Shown in pieces: positions 36,193 through 48,128 of a stretch of 64,000 nt of DNA. The notes beneath the pieces are model-generated. The model did not search any database, was not told where the DNA came from, and saw nothing but the letters and a program-made list of their open reading frames with translations. Position numbers and translations under genes: made by a program. This stretch comes from Cryptomeria japonica (lineage: Eukaryota > Streptophyta > Pinopsida > Cupressales > Cupressaceae). The stretch is taken from NCBI RefSeq assembly GCF_030272615.1, contig NC_081415.1, forward strand, positions 104,276,796 through 104,340,795. Direction: 5' to 3'. Each line of letters opens with the position of its first letter. Within the stretch, counting starts at the first letter, position 1.

Positions 36193-37660
36193 CTACAATT
36201 GAAGCCTAGAAAGATAATCTCCAACCACATTGGACTTTCCTGGTTTATCAATAATTGTGATATCAAATTCCTGCATCAACAATAACCAGTGAGACAATCT
36301 TCCTATAATTGAAGGTTTGTTCATGAGATATATAATTGTGGTATGATTAGTATGCATAAATATAAGATATCTTGTTATATAATGCCTAAATTTGTTGAGT
36401 GCATAGAGAACTGCTAGCATTTCATTTTTCCAGTTACTGTGTAATTTAGCTCAGGCCCCTGCATGTTCTTGCTGATATAATAAATTGCACTCTCCAAATT
36501 ATCAATCTTTTGTCCTAAGACTTCTCCTATGGACCTTTAAGAACTGGTGCTAGGGTCAAAGCTTGTTTGAGCTTCAAGAAAGCTTCATTGCATGAGGAAG
36601 TCCATTTAAATTTCATATCATTAGTCAAAAGAGAATATAAAGGGCTTGAAATTTTGCTGAATTTTTTGATAAACCTCCTATAATATCCAGCATGACCAAG
36701 AAAACTTCTAACATCTTTTTGCTTTACCGGTGCTGTGATATTTTGAATAACTTCTATTTTTGTTGGGTCAACTTGTATTCCATTTATAGAGATATGATGA
36801 CCAATAACTATACCTTCCTGCATCATCATGAAGCACTTTTCACTATTCAATGATAAATTATAGTCTTCACACCATTGCAAAACTTTCTTCAGGTTCTCCA
36901 TTGCTTCTTCAAAATCTAAACCATAGGTTGTAAAATCATCCATATAAATTTCCATGTTGTCTTGAGAAATATCTGAGAATATGCTTATCACTGCTATTTG
37001 AAAAGTAGATGGAGCATTACATAATCCAAAAGGAAGAACAAAATATGCATATTTTCCCTAAGGACAAGTAAATGTAGTCTTTTCTTGTTCCTCTGGGGTA
37101 ATTTGAATTTGGTTGTAGCCATTGAATCCATCAAAAAATGAGAAATATCGCTTCCCTACCAAGGAGTCTAATACTTGATCCACAAATGGTAATGGAAAAT
37201 GATTCTTCTTGGTTGCCAAATTTAAAGCTCTGTAATCAACACATACTCTCCATTTTCCTCCTTTCTTGGGAACTATCACTAAAGGTGATACCCATTGACT
37301 ATCCAAAATAAGATAGATAAATCTAACATTTAACAATTTCTGTAATTCTTCTTTAACTATTTCTCTTAATGCAGGATTGATTCTTCTTTGTGGTTGTCTA
37401 AGTGGTCTATAGTCTTCTTTTATGTAGATACGATGGGTACAAACTGTAGTATCAATTCCATGCATATCCTTGTAATCCCATGCAAAATCATGCTTATGAC
37501 ATTTGAGCAAGTCCACAAGTGCTACTCTTTGAATTTCTTTAAGATTACTGTTGATATTCAAATATTTGTTTGAATCAACTTCCAATTTTATAGTAAGATC
37601 AATATGAGATACATCAGAAAAATGAGAAGTGCAGACCTCCTGTGGCAACAAAGTATGCAA
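36193..37660 (-). pseudogene. E5 reverse transcriptase and RNase H
   Basis: RT: VIVPKKGGKWRVCVDYRALN, FSFFDGFNGYNQI, then a TAG at 37058 where the family has Trp (FTCPWG-type), LPFGLCNAPSTFQ and YMDDFTTYG with an intact Y-x-D-D. RNase H is damaged: the sequence jumps from LAPVLKGP to GEVLGQ with a frame change, losing the stretch that carries the first catalytic Asp. TRYLIFMHTNHTTI and LMQEFDITIIDKPG complete it. Confidence 0.85.
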
Positions 37661-38395
37661 TATATCAGTAGCTATAGGAAAGTCTGATTTTGAAATATTT
37701 GATACTAAGTACTGCGACTGCTACTCTTGTCTTAACTCATTTGTCAGAATTTTATAATGAATTGAGTCGTCATCATGAATTTGGATGAATGGTCCTCTAT
37801 TAATCATCATAAGGTGATTGATAGAGTCAACTCCTTCTTCAAATTCTTCTCCCAAGTTAGGCCAAACAACTTGTTGGTTATCAAATTGGGGCTGAGCAGG
37901 AGAATACAAAGCTAATGTTTTGGTAGTATTTCCATTTGAGATCATCATATCGCCTGAGTGACATCCAATATATGCATCAGCTATAGCAAGCCAAGGTCTT
38001 CCCAAGATTACTTGATATCCTCCCAATGTGACCTTAGGAGACAAGATTATATAGTCTATAGGGTATTCCCAAGAATCCAAAGAAACAACTATATCTTCAA
38101 TCATACCATCAAGTTGAACTGTAGAAATATCAGCAAGTTGTAGGACTGTAGGTGTAGGTCTTAGACTAGTTATTTCAAGCCGCTGCATAATATCCCTTGT
38201 CATAACATTAATGGTTGCTCCCAAATCTATCAAAGAATTCTTTATTTGAGTGCCATTGATGACTATATTCACAACAGGGCTACCAGGATCATCATACTTA
38301 GGAATTGAAACTTTTCCTAACAGAATATCAGCTAATTGACCCATACATGCACTGTTTGCAGATCTTTTTTCTTTCTGCCACACTTCTTTAGACAT
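37661..38395 (-). pseudogene. E5 aspartic protease
   Basis: VNIVINGTQIKNSLIDLGATINVM gives the Athila-style D-L-G-A active site; then the flap region and VILGRPWLA. It is in frame with the downstream RT across 60 bases and out of frame with gag upstream, so a frameshift lies between 38396 and 38622. Confidence 0.8.
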
Positions 38396-40160
38396 GCTTC
38401 CCTAAGTGCCTTAATATATATAGGGAAATCCTTTATATCTTGTAACAATAGGATTTTAACACATACATGTTTCACTTGATCTATAATATTAAAATTTTGT
38501 TCCTATTCTGGAAGAATCGCTTTTTCTTGTAAACTTTGAGGAAATGGGCGTAGTTGCTAATTTTGAGGTATTGGGACTATTGGACTAGAGATTTCTTGTT
38601 CTTTGGATATTTTAGTTATAACTAGAGGGGACGGACTAGGCAAAGTTGTCCCAAATCTGAGGTGAATATCATTATAGATAGAGAATAGGTTGGGTATTGA
38701 TTAGGATCAGTTGAATAAACTTGTTGTGGTTGCTGAGATTTGCTATTAGGATTCGACATTGGTTGAGTGGGTAGTTGTGTGGGTTTAGGTGGAACAATAG
38801 TGGTTGTAGGTGGCTGTGGTTGTTGCATAGGCTGTTGATATCTAGAAGACTGAATTGTCCATGGTTGAATCCCCCTCCATTGAGGAGCAGCTTGTCAATT
38901 TCCTTGAGATTGCTGCCATGGTCCTTGAGGTGGAGACCAATTTCCTTGTGGCTGCTGCCACTGTGGAGTTTGACTGGAAAAATGCTGCCCTTGGCCTTGA
39001 GGACCATACCAATTTGGATAACTACCAAATTTTTGAGAATATGGAGATTGTCATTGATTATTTGGTGCATAGGAATTTCCACTATAACCAGAAAAAGAAA
39101 GTGGATCAAGAGGCATACCTTGTCTTGGAAAATTTGGCCTTCTTTGAGAAACATAGAAAACTTGTTCATCATCACCTTGTATTGTCTTGAAGTCGGGAAC
39201 TTCAAGATTTGCAACCATTTTACATCTGTAGTCTATTTTCCTTTGTCTATAATGAGTGCATAATTCTACAAGAACTGCATCAGCTTCCTCATGCTTCTTC
39301 TTAGCTGAGAGTGTGTCCAGTTGAGTAGCCATATTATTTATGATATCCTCCTTAAAGTCCTTCAACAAATGGCTAAGTTCCATTCTAGAAACTCCGTTAC
39401 CAGATGTTGATGAAGAAACTCCTGGCTTGAAACAAGTATTTTTCTTAGAAGTAGATCTGGAATACTTCTGACAAATTTGTCCAATGTCATTCCATGTGGA
39501 TTGTGTTATGTCACCTCCTCCCATAAGATCCAAAGCATCAGTGTATTCATCATTGATTCCTCTCAAAAATATCAGCTTGAGAGAATCTTCATTTAGAGTG
39601 CTATGCTTGGACTTTTTGACACTAAATAGAAACCTCTCTAGATAATCTTCAAGACTCTCATCTTCTTTCAGTGTCATTCTAAAAATATCATCCCCATGGC
39701 GATCAGTGCCTCTACAATAATCCTTGTGTTTTGTGAGAAATAATCATTTCATCTCATCCCATGTAGTGATTGTACTACTCCCTAGACTCATAAACCATCT
39801 TAAAGATGATTCTTTCAAAGTGGCAGGAAAATTTTTGAGTCTATGGGAATTTGTAGTATAATCGAAACTCCTACAGAGGACATCAAACTCAAACAAGAAT
39901 GTGTTTGGGTCCTCTATCACTAATCCATAGAATTTAGGGAGGGAAGAAGCTGAAATGTTCTTGAGATTAGCATTATCATGCTGATTAGAGATAGAAAACT
40001 CAAATGTTGGTGCCAAAGGTGGGGGTGGATTATTCCCACCAGGAGGTAGATTTCCTTGCATTGGGCTTGTGGGAGAATTCACTAAATGAAGTTCTTCTTC
40101 TGGAGGTCCAAAAAGAAAATGGAGGTTGTTCTTAGGAAATTCAGATTCAGGATGGTTCAA
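38396..40160 (-). pseudogene. E5 gag
   Basis: Starts at ATG 40160 (MNHPESEFPKNN). The gag domain includes LPKFYGLVIEDPNTFLFEFD and LKESSLRWFMSLGSSTITTW. Stops: TGA 39744, TGA 39051, TGA near 38895, then loss of frame near 38622. The C-terminal half is Gln/Pro-rich. No CCHC or CHHC knuckle is visible. Capsid protein of the family. Confidence 0.8.
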
Positions 40161-40376
40161 TTTTTGGGGGATTTGATAAAGTTCAGAAAAAGGATTTACA
40201 TATGGGGGGTCAATTTGTGCATGATTAGGATGATTGGGGAGGAATCTACCTTCAACATCTCTTCTTCACCTATGCATGCAGGTTCATAGAAATTACTTAA
40301 CAATCGGGTCTATCAAAAACAACTAAACTGAAAATTAAAAAGATAATAACCATAACAGGTTCTTAGTTTGACACCA

Positions 40377-40394
40377 TCCCCGGTAACAATGCCC
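40377..40394 (-). other. E5 primer-binding site, decayed tRNA-Asp type
   Basis: GGGCATTGTTACCGGGGA on the minus strand aligns with TGGCGCCGTTGCCGGGGA. Of five differences, four are C to T or G to A. It lies 4 bases from the LTR end. Confidence 0.7.
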
Positions 40395-40398
40395 AAAA

Positions 40399-41640
40399 TG
40401 TTTAGTCCAACAATAGGAATAATAACTATAGTTAAAGTCTCAACCCAAAGTTTGGACATTCATTCTGTGAAGTTACTATCTTCATAACTGGAGTTCATTT
40501 GATTGTCAACCCAGGGACGTAATACTTGAAATGGGTTTGCACTATATATGCACTAAGTTCCTGTGATAGCTACCATGCATTACTGCAGCAACTAAAATCT
40601 ATGCAGGAAAAGTAAGAAATAATCAAAACAACTAATTGGCTACAAGAAAAACTTCGCATTAACATAAATTTCACTCAAGAAATACTAACTAAGTCCAAAG
40701 CTGCCAAACAGGAATTACTCTATTTTCTTTGGCTACAAGAACAATCAATGGATCTGTTTCTAATGGCTGTAGGAATAGTCAATGCAATGACGTCTACTGC
40801 AGTGAAAGAAGAAAACTAAATTTAAAAAAGGCACAGGAACACTCGCCAAGTGGTCCCCCTTGGATGAGTTCTTTGAGGCTTCCAAAATAACTCTAAGTCC
40901 TCAAAATAACTTATCTTTATTCATTGTTTCTCAAAAGTCGATACATTATTTAGAATGAAAAGAAACTCAAAAGACTCTGCAACTTTATTTCTAAATCTTA
41001 TGATCTTTTTCCTTCTCTTTTCTTTCTAACCTCAAAAAAGAGACAAAGACACTTATTTAAAAGAAAACAATAACTCCCTACAATTAAGATCACGCCGATG
41101 AGAAGAGGCGGATAACATTCATGAAGGAGAACAATCAAAGTTAACCCACTAAAAATGTGGATCTAAACCAAACCACAACCAAAACATAGCATGACGGTAT
41201 TACAAGATTGATGCCCACTAGAGTTAGACATAAATGAGTCTTGTGCGCCTACTTCTCCTCTGTCGTTCCTTACACTCATTATCATCTTCGCTGATTTGAA
41301 CTTTTAGTCGCCTCCTTGAATATCTTAAACTGCAATTGGTGTGACAAGAGAACCTTCTCTGCAGCATCTCATTTATTCCTGCAATTAAAAAGAGAGAACA
41401 TACATGCATACACATATCTATTTTAATTAATCATAACATCTATTAATTTCACACATGATATCGCCTATGATAATCTGTATGGCAATAGGAATAAATCACA
41501 TGGCTGTAGGAATAACTAGCAAAGACAAAACATGATTTAATGGGTTTAGTTAACATCTAAAATGCATATAGTCAAAATTTAATACATCATTACCATCTCA
41601 TCATATAAATCAAAACATGACAAAAACTTTTGAGTTCTAG
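40399..41640 (-). repeat. E5 5' LTR (right limit uncertain)
   Basis: Begins TGTTTAG next to the PBS. No second copy exists in the window, because the 3' LTR lies beyond the left edge, so the other end cannot be fixed. No reading frame is credible in it. An unrelated copia-like LTR segment begins before 41900. Confidence 0.5.
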
Positions 41641-41879
41641 GAATTAAAGGAGCTAATATCTCAGCTCATCACTGGTGATGATTTGTTTCGTGTTAAGGAA
41701 GATTGTCTTGATTCATTAAACCTAGGAAATTGTGTCAAGGTTCAAGAGCCGACATGAAATCTAATATCTATATAAAGACATTGTGATCAGTTATTTGAAG
41801 AACAAGATACAAGTTATGATATGAGTTGAAGTAGATGTGATTTGTTGAAGGAATTGAAAAGTATAATGGTGATATAGTA

Positions 41880-42260
41880 ATGTATGGGTAGAAAAGGATC
41901 TAAACCAATAGAAGGTGTTATTCTTAGTTCAATCCAATTGTTGTTCTTTAACCACTACAGCAGTAAAATCTCTTAACCGGGTAAGCTCTAGCAAGCTTCT
42001 TTGAATAAATCCTATAACAAGGCGATTCATTAATTTGATCTAAATCCTCCACTGAGGTTACCTTTTACTAGGTATAGCTCCTAATAGGGCTTTAGATCTC
42101 TAACAAGATTTGCTCCTAACAGAGAATTTGTATACCTTAACCGGTCACTTTTCTATACTATAGATAGCTAACTATTGAGTTCCATCTCACCATGGTTTTT
42201 CCCAGTTGGGTTATCCACGTATAATTTCTGTGTTATGGTGAATATTTTTATAACACTTTA
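41880..42260 (+). repeat. Copia-like LTR fragment
   Basis: Read in reverse it has the same order of motifs as the E6 LTR: CATAACAC, ACGTGGA-AACCCAA, TGGGAAAAACCA, then CGGTTAAG, CTTGTTAGAG and CGGTTAAGAGATTTT blocks. It is clearly diverged from E6. The full limits could be about 41640-42379. It may be a solo or truncated LTR left between E5 and E4. Confidence 0.55.
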
Positions 42261-42708
42261 GATTATATGCAAAGACATTGGTAAATTGGTTAAATGTTTT
42301 TATTGGTCTACAATTAAAGTGTTACTATTTTTTCTTTCACTAATTCTATTGGCAATTTGGTGGAATTGATTATGTGTTGTGTTATCAGTGTTTAAAATTG
42401 GGTTCTTCTTTTCCCATAATTGGCTATGGTTCATTAAAAAAATTTTGAATAGTGTGTAATCCCAAGTGCTTCAGCTTTGTTCTAAACCTTAGGGGTTTAA
42501 GGGTTTTTGATTTTTTATCCTTTTGTGTTAAACCCTCTGGTTTCTAATTTTCTGTTACTTTATTCACTTAAGATATGGGTCGTGGGGTCGTGGAAGTGTC
42601 CCCCCTTATTATTTGCCTAGGCGGTTATGTTGATTATTTGAAAAATTTATGCCTTGTATGCTTTTCTTCTAAAGTTGTCAGGCCCAGTAATTAGTGATCA
42701 GTTTGAGA

Positions 42709-43366
42709 GATGATCCAACGGCCCACGCTATTTCGCGAGGGTAAAATGCTCACCCTTTAGGCCCGCGAAATAGCGAGAATTAACGAGGACCGTCCACGTG
42801 TCATGATGCTATACAGTCTAAAAGGAAAATGTGGGTCCCTATGGTTCCCTTCTGGCAAATGAGAAAATGACAAATCAGCTCTGCAGGTGACTGGACGCCA
42901 GGTGTTAGTAATGTGTCCGTGGGCCCACCATTCCTGAAAGCTCTTTCAGAGGATTAAATGCCGATTAACTGCAGGGATGATCCGACGGTCCGCGCTATTT
43001 CGCAAGGGTAAAATGCTCACCCTTTAAGCCCACGAAATAGCGAGAATTAACGAGGACCATCCATGTGTCATGATGATGACGTGAGAGATAGACCAGTTGA
43101 GACGAAAGTGGGGCCCCTCGCGGTTTCTTTTGGGTGAATGAGAAAATGACAAGTTAGCACCACAGGTGACTGGATGCCAGGTGTTAGTAACGTGTCCGCG
43201 GGCCCACCATTCCTGAAAGCTTTTTCAGAGGATTAAATGTCGATTAATTGCAGGGATGATCCGATGGTCCGCGCTATTTTGCAAGGGTAAAATGCTCACC
43301 CTTTAGGCCCGCGAAATAGCAAGAATTAACAAGGACCGTCCACGTGTCATGATGATGACATGGTCA
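42709..43366 (+). repeat. Three tandem repeats (about 270 bp) with hairpin and G-box
   Basis: Units begin at 42709, 42976 and 43255; the third is partial. Each starts GATGATCC and has a strong inverted repeat: CGCTATTTCGCG...CGCGAAATAGCG in unit 1, enclosing AGGGT...ACCCT. A CACGTG G-box follows in units 1 and 3 (CATGTG in unit 2). They sit just upstream of the TATA box and look like LTR enhancer repeats. Confidence 0.8.
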
Positions 43367-43385
43367 AAAAGTGAGCCCGTCACAG

Positions 43386-43392
43386 TATAAAG
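43386..43392 (+). promoter_or_regulatory. Candidate TATA box of E4 LTR promoter
   Basis: TATAAAG about 40 bases after the last G-box and 500 bases upstream of the LTR ORF. Transcription would start near 43415. Confidence 0.5.
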
Positions 43393-43886
43393 AAAGACAC
43401 GCAGTCAGTATCAAGTGGAATGCGAAGGGATTTTTAAGGCCAATGGTTGGGTGCCGCGTGGTATTATGTAGCCAATAGAAAAGCGGGACCCAGACTAAAG
43501 ACAAAGCCGTCAGTAACGAAAGGTAACAGTGAAACACTTGAAGGAATGTTATGACCCGTTGGAGCAAAAAATACGAATTCTCGTATGAATTCGATTTTGA
43601 AGGGACGGCCGAAGCATGCAGAATCAATGTTATAGTTAAGGCCTTGAGTACAAGTATTTGATTTCCTAACAACCTAGTAAAGATATCTTTTAAAAGATTT
43701 TGCAGAAGAGCAGACGCAAAGTTATCTTTTTCAAATACAAAGCAAGCGGTTCAGTTGCAGAGCAAATTTCAAGCAAGCATCAGGTTCTCTCATACTTTGT
43801 AGTAATTCTTGTATGGTGTTTTAAGTAGAATCATTCTCGTGTTGCAGGATTGTTCAAGAGTGATATTCATTTTCTTGCATTTTCAA

Positions 43887-46855
43887 ATGGCTCCTAAAAG
43901 GGAATTTTCTGGCAAGGTTAATTATTTAGAAAGAAGTGTATGTGATGATTTTTTAGAATAGTTGACGTTGTCAACTAACCAGGCATCAAAGGCCAAAGAG
44001 TTAGTGCCCAGGGCTCCCCATCTGAAGATAGGAGAAGGGTTGTATGACAAAGGTAATTGGCTGAGAGACCCATGGGTTGGGCTGTCCGGGTTGGGGCTGT
44101 TCAGAGTCGGATTTGGAATGAGAAATTCTCCTGCTCCTCAAAATAGTATTTGGGAAGTAGATGTTGGGAAATTAGTAGTCCCAGGAGTATTCATGGATAC
44201 AGACCTGCTAACCCAAATGGCATTGAATTATGATCCAGTCACAAGATGCATCCGGGATGTAAATGGGAAAACCCTTGTGGAAATTAATGCGGAAGAATTA
44301 AGGACCGCATTTGGGCTTAATGAGTTCACAAAATTCCTGGAACCCATAAATTTCACATCATTAGCCCAAGTGTACAGTGCACAGAGGAGTCATCTCAGGA
44401 ATGGGCCTCTTATAGAACTTTTTCTAAAAGTAGGAGGGTTAGCAGTTGTAGGGCCCAACACACAAGAGCCATTTTCATTGAGTATGTTTACCTTGAGGGC
44501 TAAAGGAACGTATTGGGCACTTTGCCAGGTTCTAGGAGAGGATGCTGAAGCAAATATGCCAAATCATTACTTGCTAATGATTGTTCAGATTTTGAATCCT
44601 TCTCTTGCTATCACATTCGACTATGCTTTTTTTATTGCCGATGCTATCCATGGAGGGTTGATAGGAATAAAAAATGGAAAGGTGGATAGACCTTTTGGAT
44701 GGTATTCACTCTTAATGCACCTTTTTCTCTTCAAAGGTGGTGATTATTTCGCCAGTGGATTAGACCTGGTTAAAGAGAAGGAAGGAGAGAAAATGCCAGT
44801 GCAATTATGGAGCACTGTGTTGTCATGGGACAAAGAGGATGCTAGTTTCCTCAAATTTGATAAGTATTTTGCATCTAAAATAAGGACTCTCCTTTGCTCT
44901 GATAACCCAAGAATCCCCAAGGTTCTTCTGGAGTTCATAAGGCCAAAAGAATTCGTAGAGAATATCAAAATTGTTCATAACTGGGGCGATATGTATTTAT
45001 ATCCAGTCTCCACGGTTTTCAGAGTTTTTGGTTTGAGGGGTACTCCATTTTTGTTACCTTACCAGGTCCCTCTCAAAGTGGGAATAGCTGAGATTCTTAG
45101 AGAGATTGGTGGCCTACAAGAGGCAAAGTTAACAGGCAGAGGTAAAGGGACTATTTTCCCTGCAGCTACCATAGCCCACCAATTCGTAATTACAAAAGGA
45201 GGCTGGAATTGCTTTGAGGATTTCCTCAAACCTTACCATTTATCCACTGCAGTGTCCAGGTGTGCTGATCCAGAGGACTTCTTCAATGGTATGTTCAGGA
45301 AGAAGGTAGCATGCAGAGGTAGGCCTCATCAATTCCAATTTCCTGAAGATCTCATCAGAAATGAATTTGATTTAGATGAGCAGGAATTAAGGAAAGAAAA
45401 GTGGGTGGCTTATAGAAAAGCCTTGGATTTTGTGCATATGTTTGATGCTAGCTATGACCCATTGTCTAGCTTCTTCCCATTGGAAGAAAAAATAAAATTT
45501 TGGATAGTTTGTTTTGAAGATGTGATGCAAACGCTGAAGGAGAAGAGGGAAGCTGTGATTAAAAGTGACCCTGAAAAGGCCAGAGTGATCCTAAGCAGGT
45601 CAGCTTCCACCAAAGCGATTCCTCCTGGTGATTACACTCTACGAAAGAAATCGGGTTATAGTGTGCTGGTGCCTACTACAGGGGAGCCCTCTTCATCCAA
45701 AGGAAAGAGGAAAGTACAAGATGTCATTGACATCCAAGACAGCCCAAAGAAGTAAAAGGTGGGGAAGGAAGTGCAATCAGATACACCCTTGTATTCGCCA
45801 TCCCAATCCCCTATCCACATAGGAGATGAACAAGAAGCAGTTGCACACCTCTTGCAGTTGGGTAGCTTAGGTGAAATTGCATACACCTATGACGAAGTGG
45901 AAGAAGGGATGCCAGAAGAGCCCATTGATGCTGAAATGGACATCACCTCTACTAAACTTAAAGGCCAGGAGTGGGATCCTGAGATAAAAAAGGTGAGTAG
46001 TGCCTTTTTAGCTGATGACAACTTTGTCACATCAGAAGCATTCATGCAGTTCATTTGGAAACAGCATATAAATAGATATAATGCTAGATGTGAGACAAGG
46101 AAGGCCAAGCAGCCTGATAAAGACCCAGCCTCAGTGGATGAAGAAATAAAACAGGAGATGATGGAAGAATTCAAAACCATCACTCCTGAATAGGGAAGAG
46201 ATCTAGTAACACAAGCTGGAGTGCTCATCTTACCAGAGTGGGATATTGTTGATGCTCTGGTGCTAGATGCAGTAAGAAAAGAAACTAAACCCATGGAAGG
46301 GGTTACATTCAGTAAGGATAATGCTGCACTAGTTATGTGGTCCCTCAAGAGAAATGAGGGCAAGAAAAGTAAAGACACCCCAGGGTCAAGTCACCTTGGT
46401 GGATTGATGGTAAAAAGAGTGCAGAGGACAGGGGTAGTAGAGGCTGCTAACACTGTGCTAGAAACTGCAAAATTCAGTGTTGCAGTGACTGAAAAGGAAG
46501 CCAAAGAAAAGGAGGCCCTCCAAATTAAGTTGGAAACAGTTTTGAAGGCTTACAATAATGCCAAGGAGGAGGTGAGAGGTAAAGATAGCATCATTGCTAG
46601 ATTACAAAGCCAGTTTATGGGACATCACCAACAAGGTGAGCCTTCAACATTGATGATTTCCTCCTCTCCTGCAAGACCTCCACCTACAAGCCCTATCATC
46701 GAATTTCCACTATCCCCAGCACCTTCCAACTCCCAAATGATTGAGATTACTCCTCAAGAACTAGAAAACCTGAAGCAGGCTCAGGCCTTGTATGCAGGGA
46801 AATATGAGGAGAAAGTAAGGGCCACAATCTCCAGTTTTGCAGATACGATAAATAC
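43887..46855 (+). pseudogene. E4 LTR-encoded ORF, first part (989 codons)
   Basis: From ATG 43887 (MAPKREFSGK) one frame runs to the E3 insertion, interrupted by TAG 43959, TAA 45753 and TAG 46191, with no frameshift. With 54722-55394 it totals 1,214 codons including the stop. Residues 1-600 look globular (WEVDVGKLVVPGVFM, LVEINAEELRTAFGL, FGWYSLLMHLFLFKGG). Residues about 600-780 are acidic, then comes a coiled-coil stretch (EKEAKEKEALQIKLETVLKA) and a Pro/Ser-rich linker. No transmembrane segment, signal peptide or known catalytic motif is seen. I do not recognise the family; EELRTAFGL and the LLMHLFLF motif recall accessory ORFs of plant elements such as that of E5, which is weak. It lies upstream of the PBS, inside the LTR. 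Confidence 0.7.
46851..46855. repeat. Target-site duplication of E3, left copy (AATAC)
   Basis: AATAC precedes the TGTAAAG terminus and is repeated at 54717-54721. A perfect 5-bp TSD, as usual for Ty3/gypsy. Confidence 0.95.
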
Positions 46856-48113
46856 TGTAAAGCGGAAAAATCAAACCCTAGTCGTTCTCCCCTCCCCAAC
46901 TCTAAGGAAAGAGAAGGGAGAGTCACTAGGGTTGATGGTTTTCACTTCGGAGGGACTTTACATTCAAAAGAGGGGTTGAAACCCACAAGATCCAATCCCA
47001 CGTAATGCAAGATTGGATTCTAAATGAGTTTCAAGGGTTAAGACATCAAGGATACCCTCTTTTGTAAAGAAATGTAGATAGAAAGATTAAGCTAGGAATG
47101 CATGTAAAGTGGGAAATATTCGCTTATAAATAGAGATAGGGTTATGATATGAAGCTGCGGACCTGGAATTAGCAGTAAAATGTTGAGACGGTGTTGTTCT
47201 GCAAATTTGAGTGAAAGTTGACGAGACGATGGCGCCCTGCGTGCACACGGTCCTCCGAAAAATCCGCGAAACGAAGGTGGATCTGTTCGTCTCTGCACAA
47301 GGATTCCAGATCTTCAATTACAGCCGTGTACCTGCAACCTACACACAAAAAAGAGAGGACGATTGGGGGGTTAGGGATGAGGGGTTTTCCTTTAGGTCAA
47401 ACCCCAGTTTTGGAATTAACCAAGAAATGAGAAATGATGTAAATGTAATGTAAAACAAGTACTAATACCTTGTTGTAAGGATGTTTGTATCCTTATATGC
47501 GAAGGTATAGATGTTGTTGTATGTTGTATGTTGTATGTTGTAGTATGTGATCTCCTCTTCAATGGTTGAATCCTTGTCTTGAATGCAACACTTAGCCTTG
47601 AATGGAGACTTAGAATGATCAATTGTTTGAAGGAATGCTTGAATGCTTGAATGCTTGAATGTTTGAATGTTTGAATATCGCTTCCACACCTTTTCCCACA
47701 TATGTCCTCTCTCCTCAAATGGGAGAGGAAATGTAGTTTATATACTTGCCGATTAGGGTTAAAAGACTGATTTTCTCGACCTTAGGCCGACCAGGAAATG
47801 CTATTTTCCAATTTGCAAACAAAAAGACCCGAAGTCCCATAGGAGACCGGGCCCAAAAATAGGGCCAGGGACCAGGGCGCTGGGCACCATGGTCCATGGG
47901 GACTAGGGCGCTGGAGGACCAGGGCACTGGGCGCTATGGTCCCACCTCCAGGGACAGCGGGGTGCAAGGAGGATCAGGCCAGGGTGCTGAGAAATGCAGT
48001 TTTTGGTGTCATGAACAAGTTTCGGGGTCTCCATTCAGGTTTCGTGTTGCATCCCCATCGTGAAGACCCAAATGTGGTTGAAATTGCAAGTGTCACAATT
48101 TTAGGACGCTACA
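46856..48113 (-). repeat. E3 3' LTR
   Basis: 1,258 bp, TGTAAAG to GCTACA on the plus strand. It differs from the 5' LTR mainly in transitions and in microsatellite length: fewer TTGTATG units and more GAATGCTT units. Confidence 0.95.
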
Positions 48114-48128
48114 TTTAGCCCCCACTTT
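48114..48128 (-). other. E3 polypurine tract
   Basis: AAAGTGGGGGCTAAA on the minus strand, identical to E1, directly abutting the 3' LTR. Confidence 0.75.

Larger units (their letters stand above)
1..41640 (-). mobile_element. E5: Athila-type Ty3/gypsy element, outermost host of the left nest
   Basis: Minus-strand element read from right to left: 5' LTR beginning at 40399 (right limit only approximate), decayed tRNA-Asp-type PBS, gag, protease, RT, RNase H and integrase to 34911, then an extra sense ORF from 34201 that is split by the copia element E6 and continues off the left edge. The 3' LTR is not in the window. It carries the most frameshifts, deletions and lost catalytic residues of the elements here, which fits its position as the oldest insertion in this nest. 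Assignment to Athila rests on the PBS type, a gag without a visible zinc knuckle, the D-L-G-A protease motif and an extra ORF in the env-like position; no tree was made. Confidence 0.7.

Noticed and set aside
43887-46979. Reading the E4 LTR ORF as a host gene interrupted by E3
   Set aside because: It lies between the start of an LTR shared with 63522 and a PBS-like site, and it shows the same stop-only decay as E4 gag-pol. Only sequence beyond the window can settle it.
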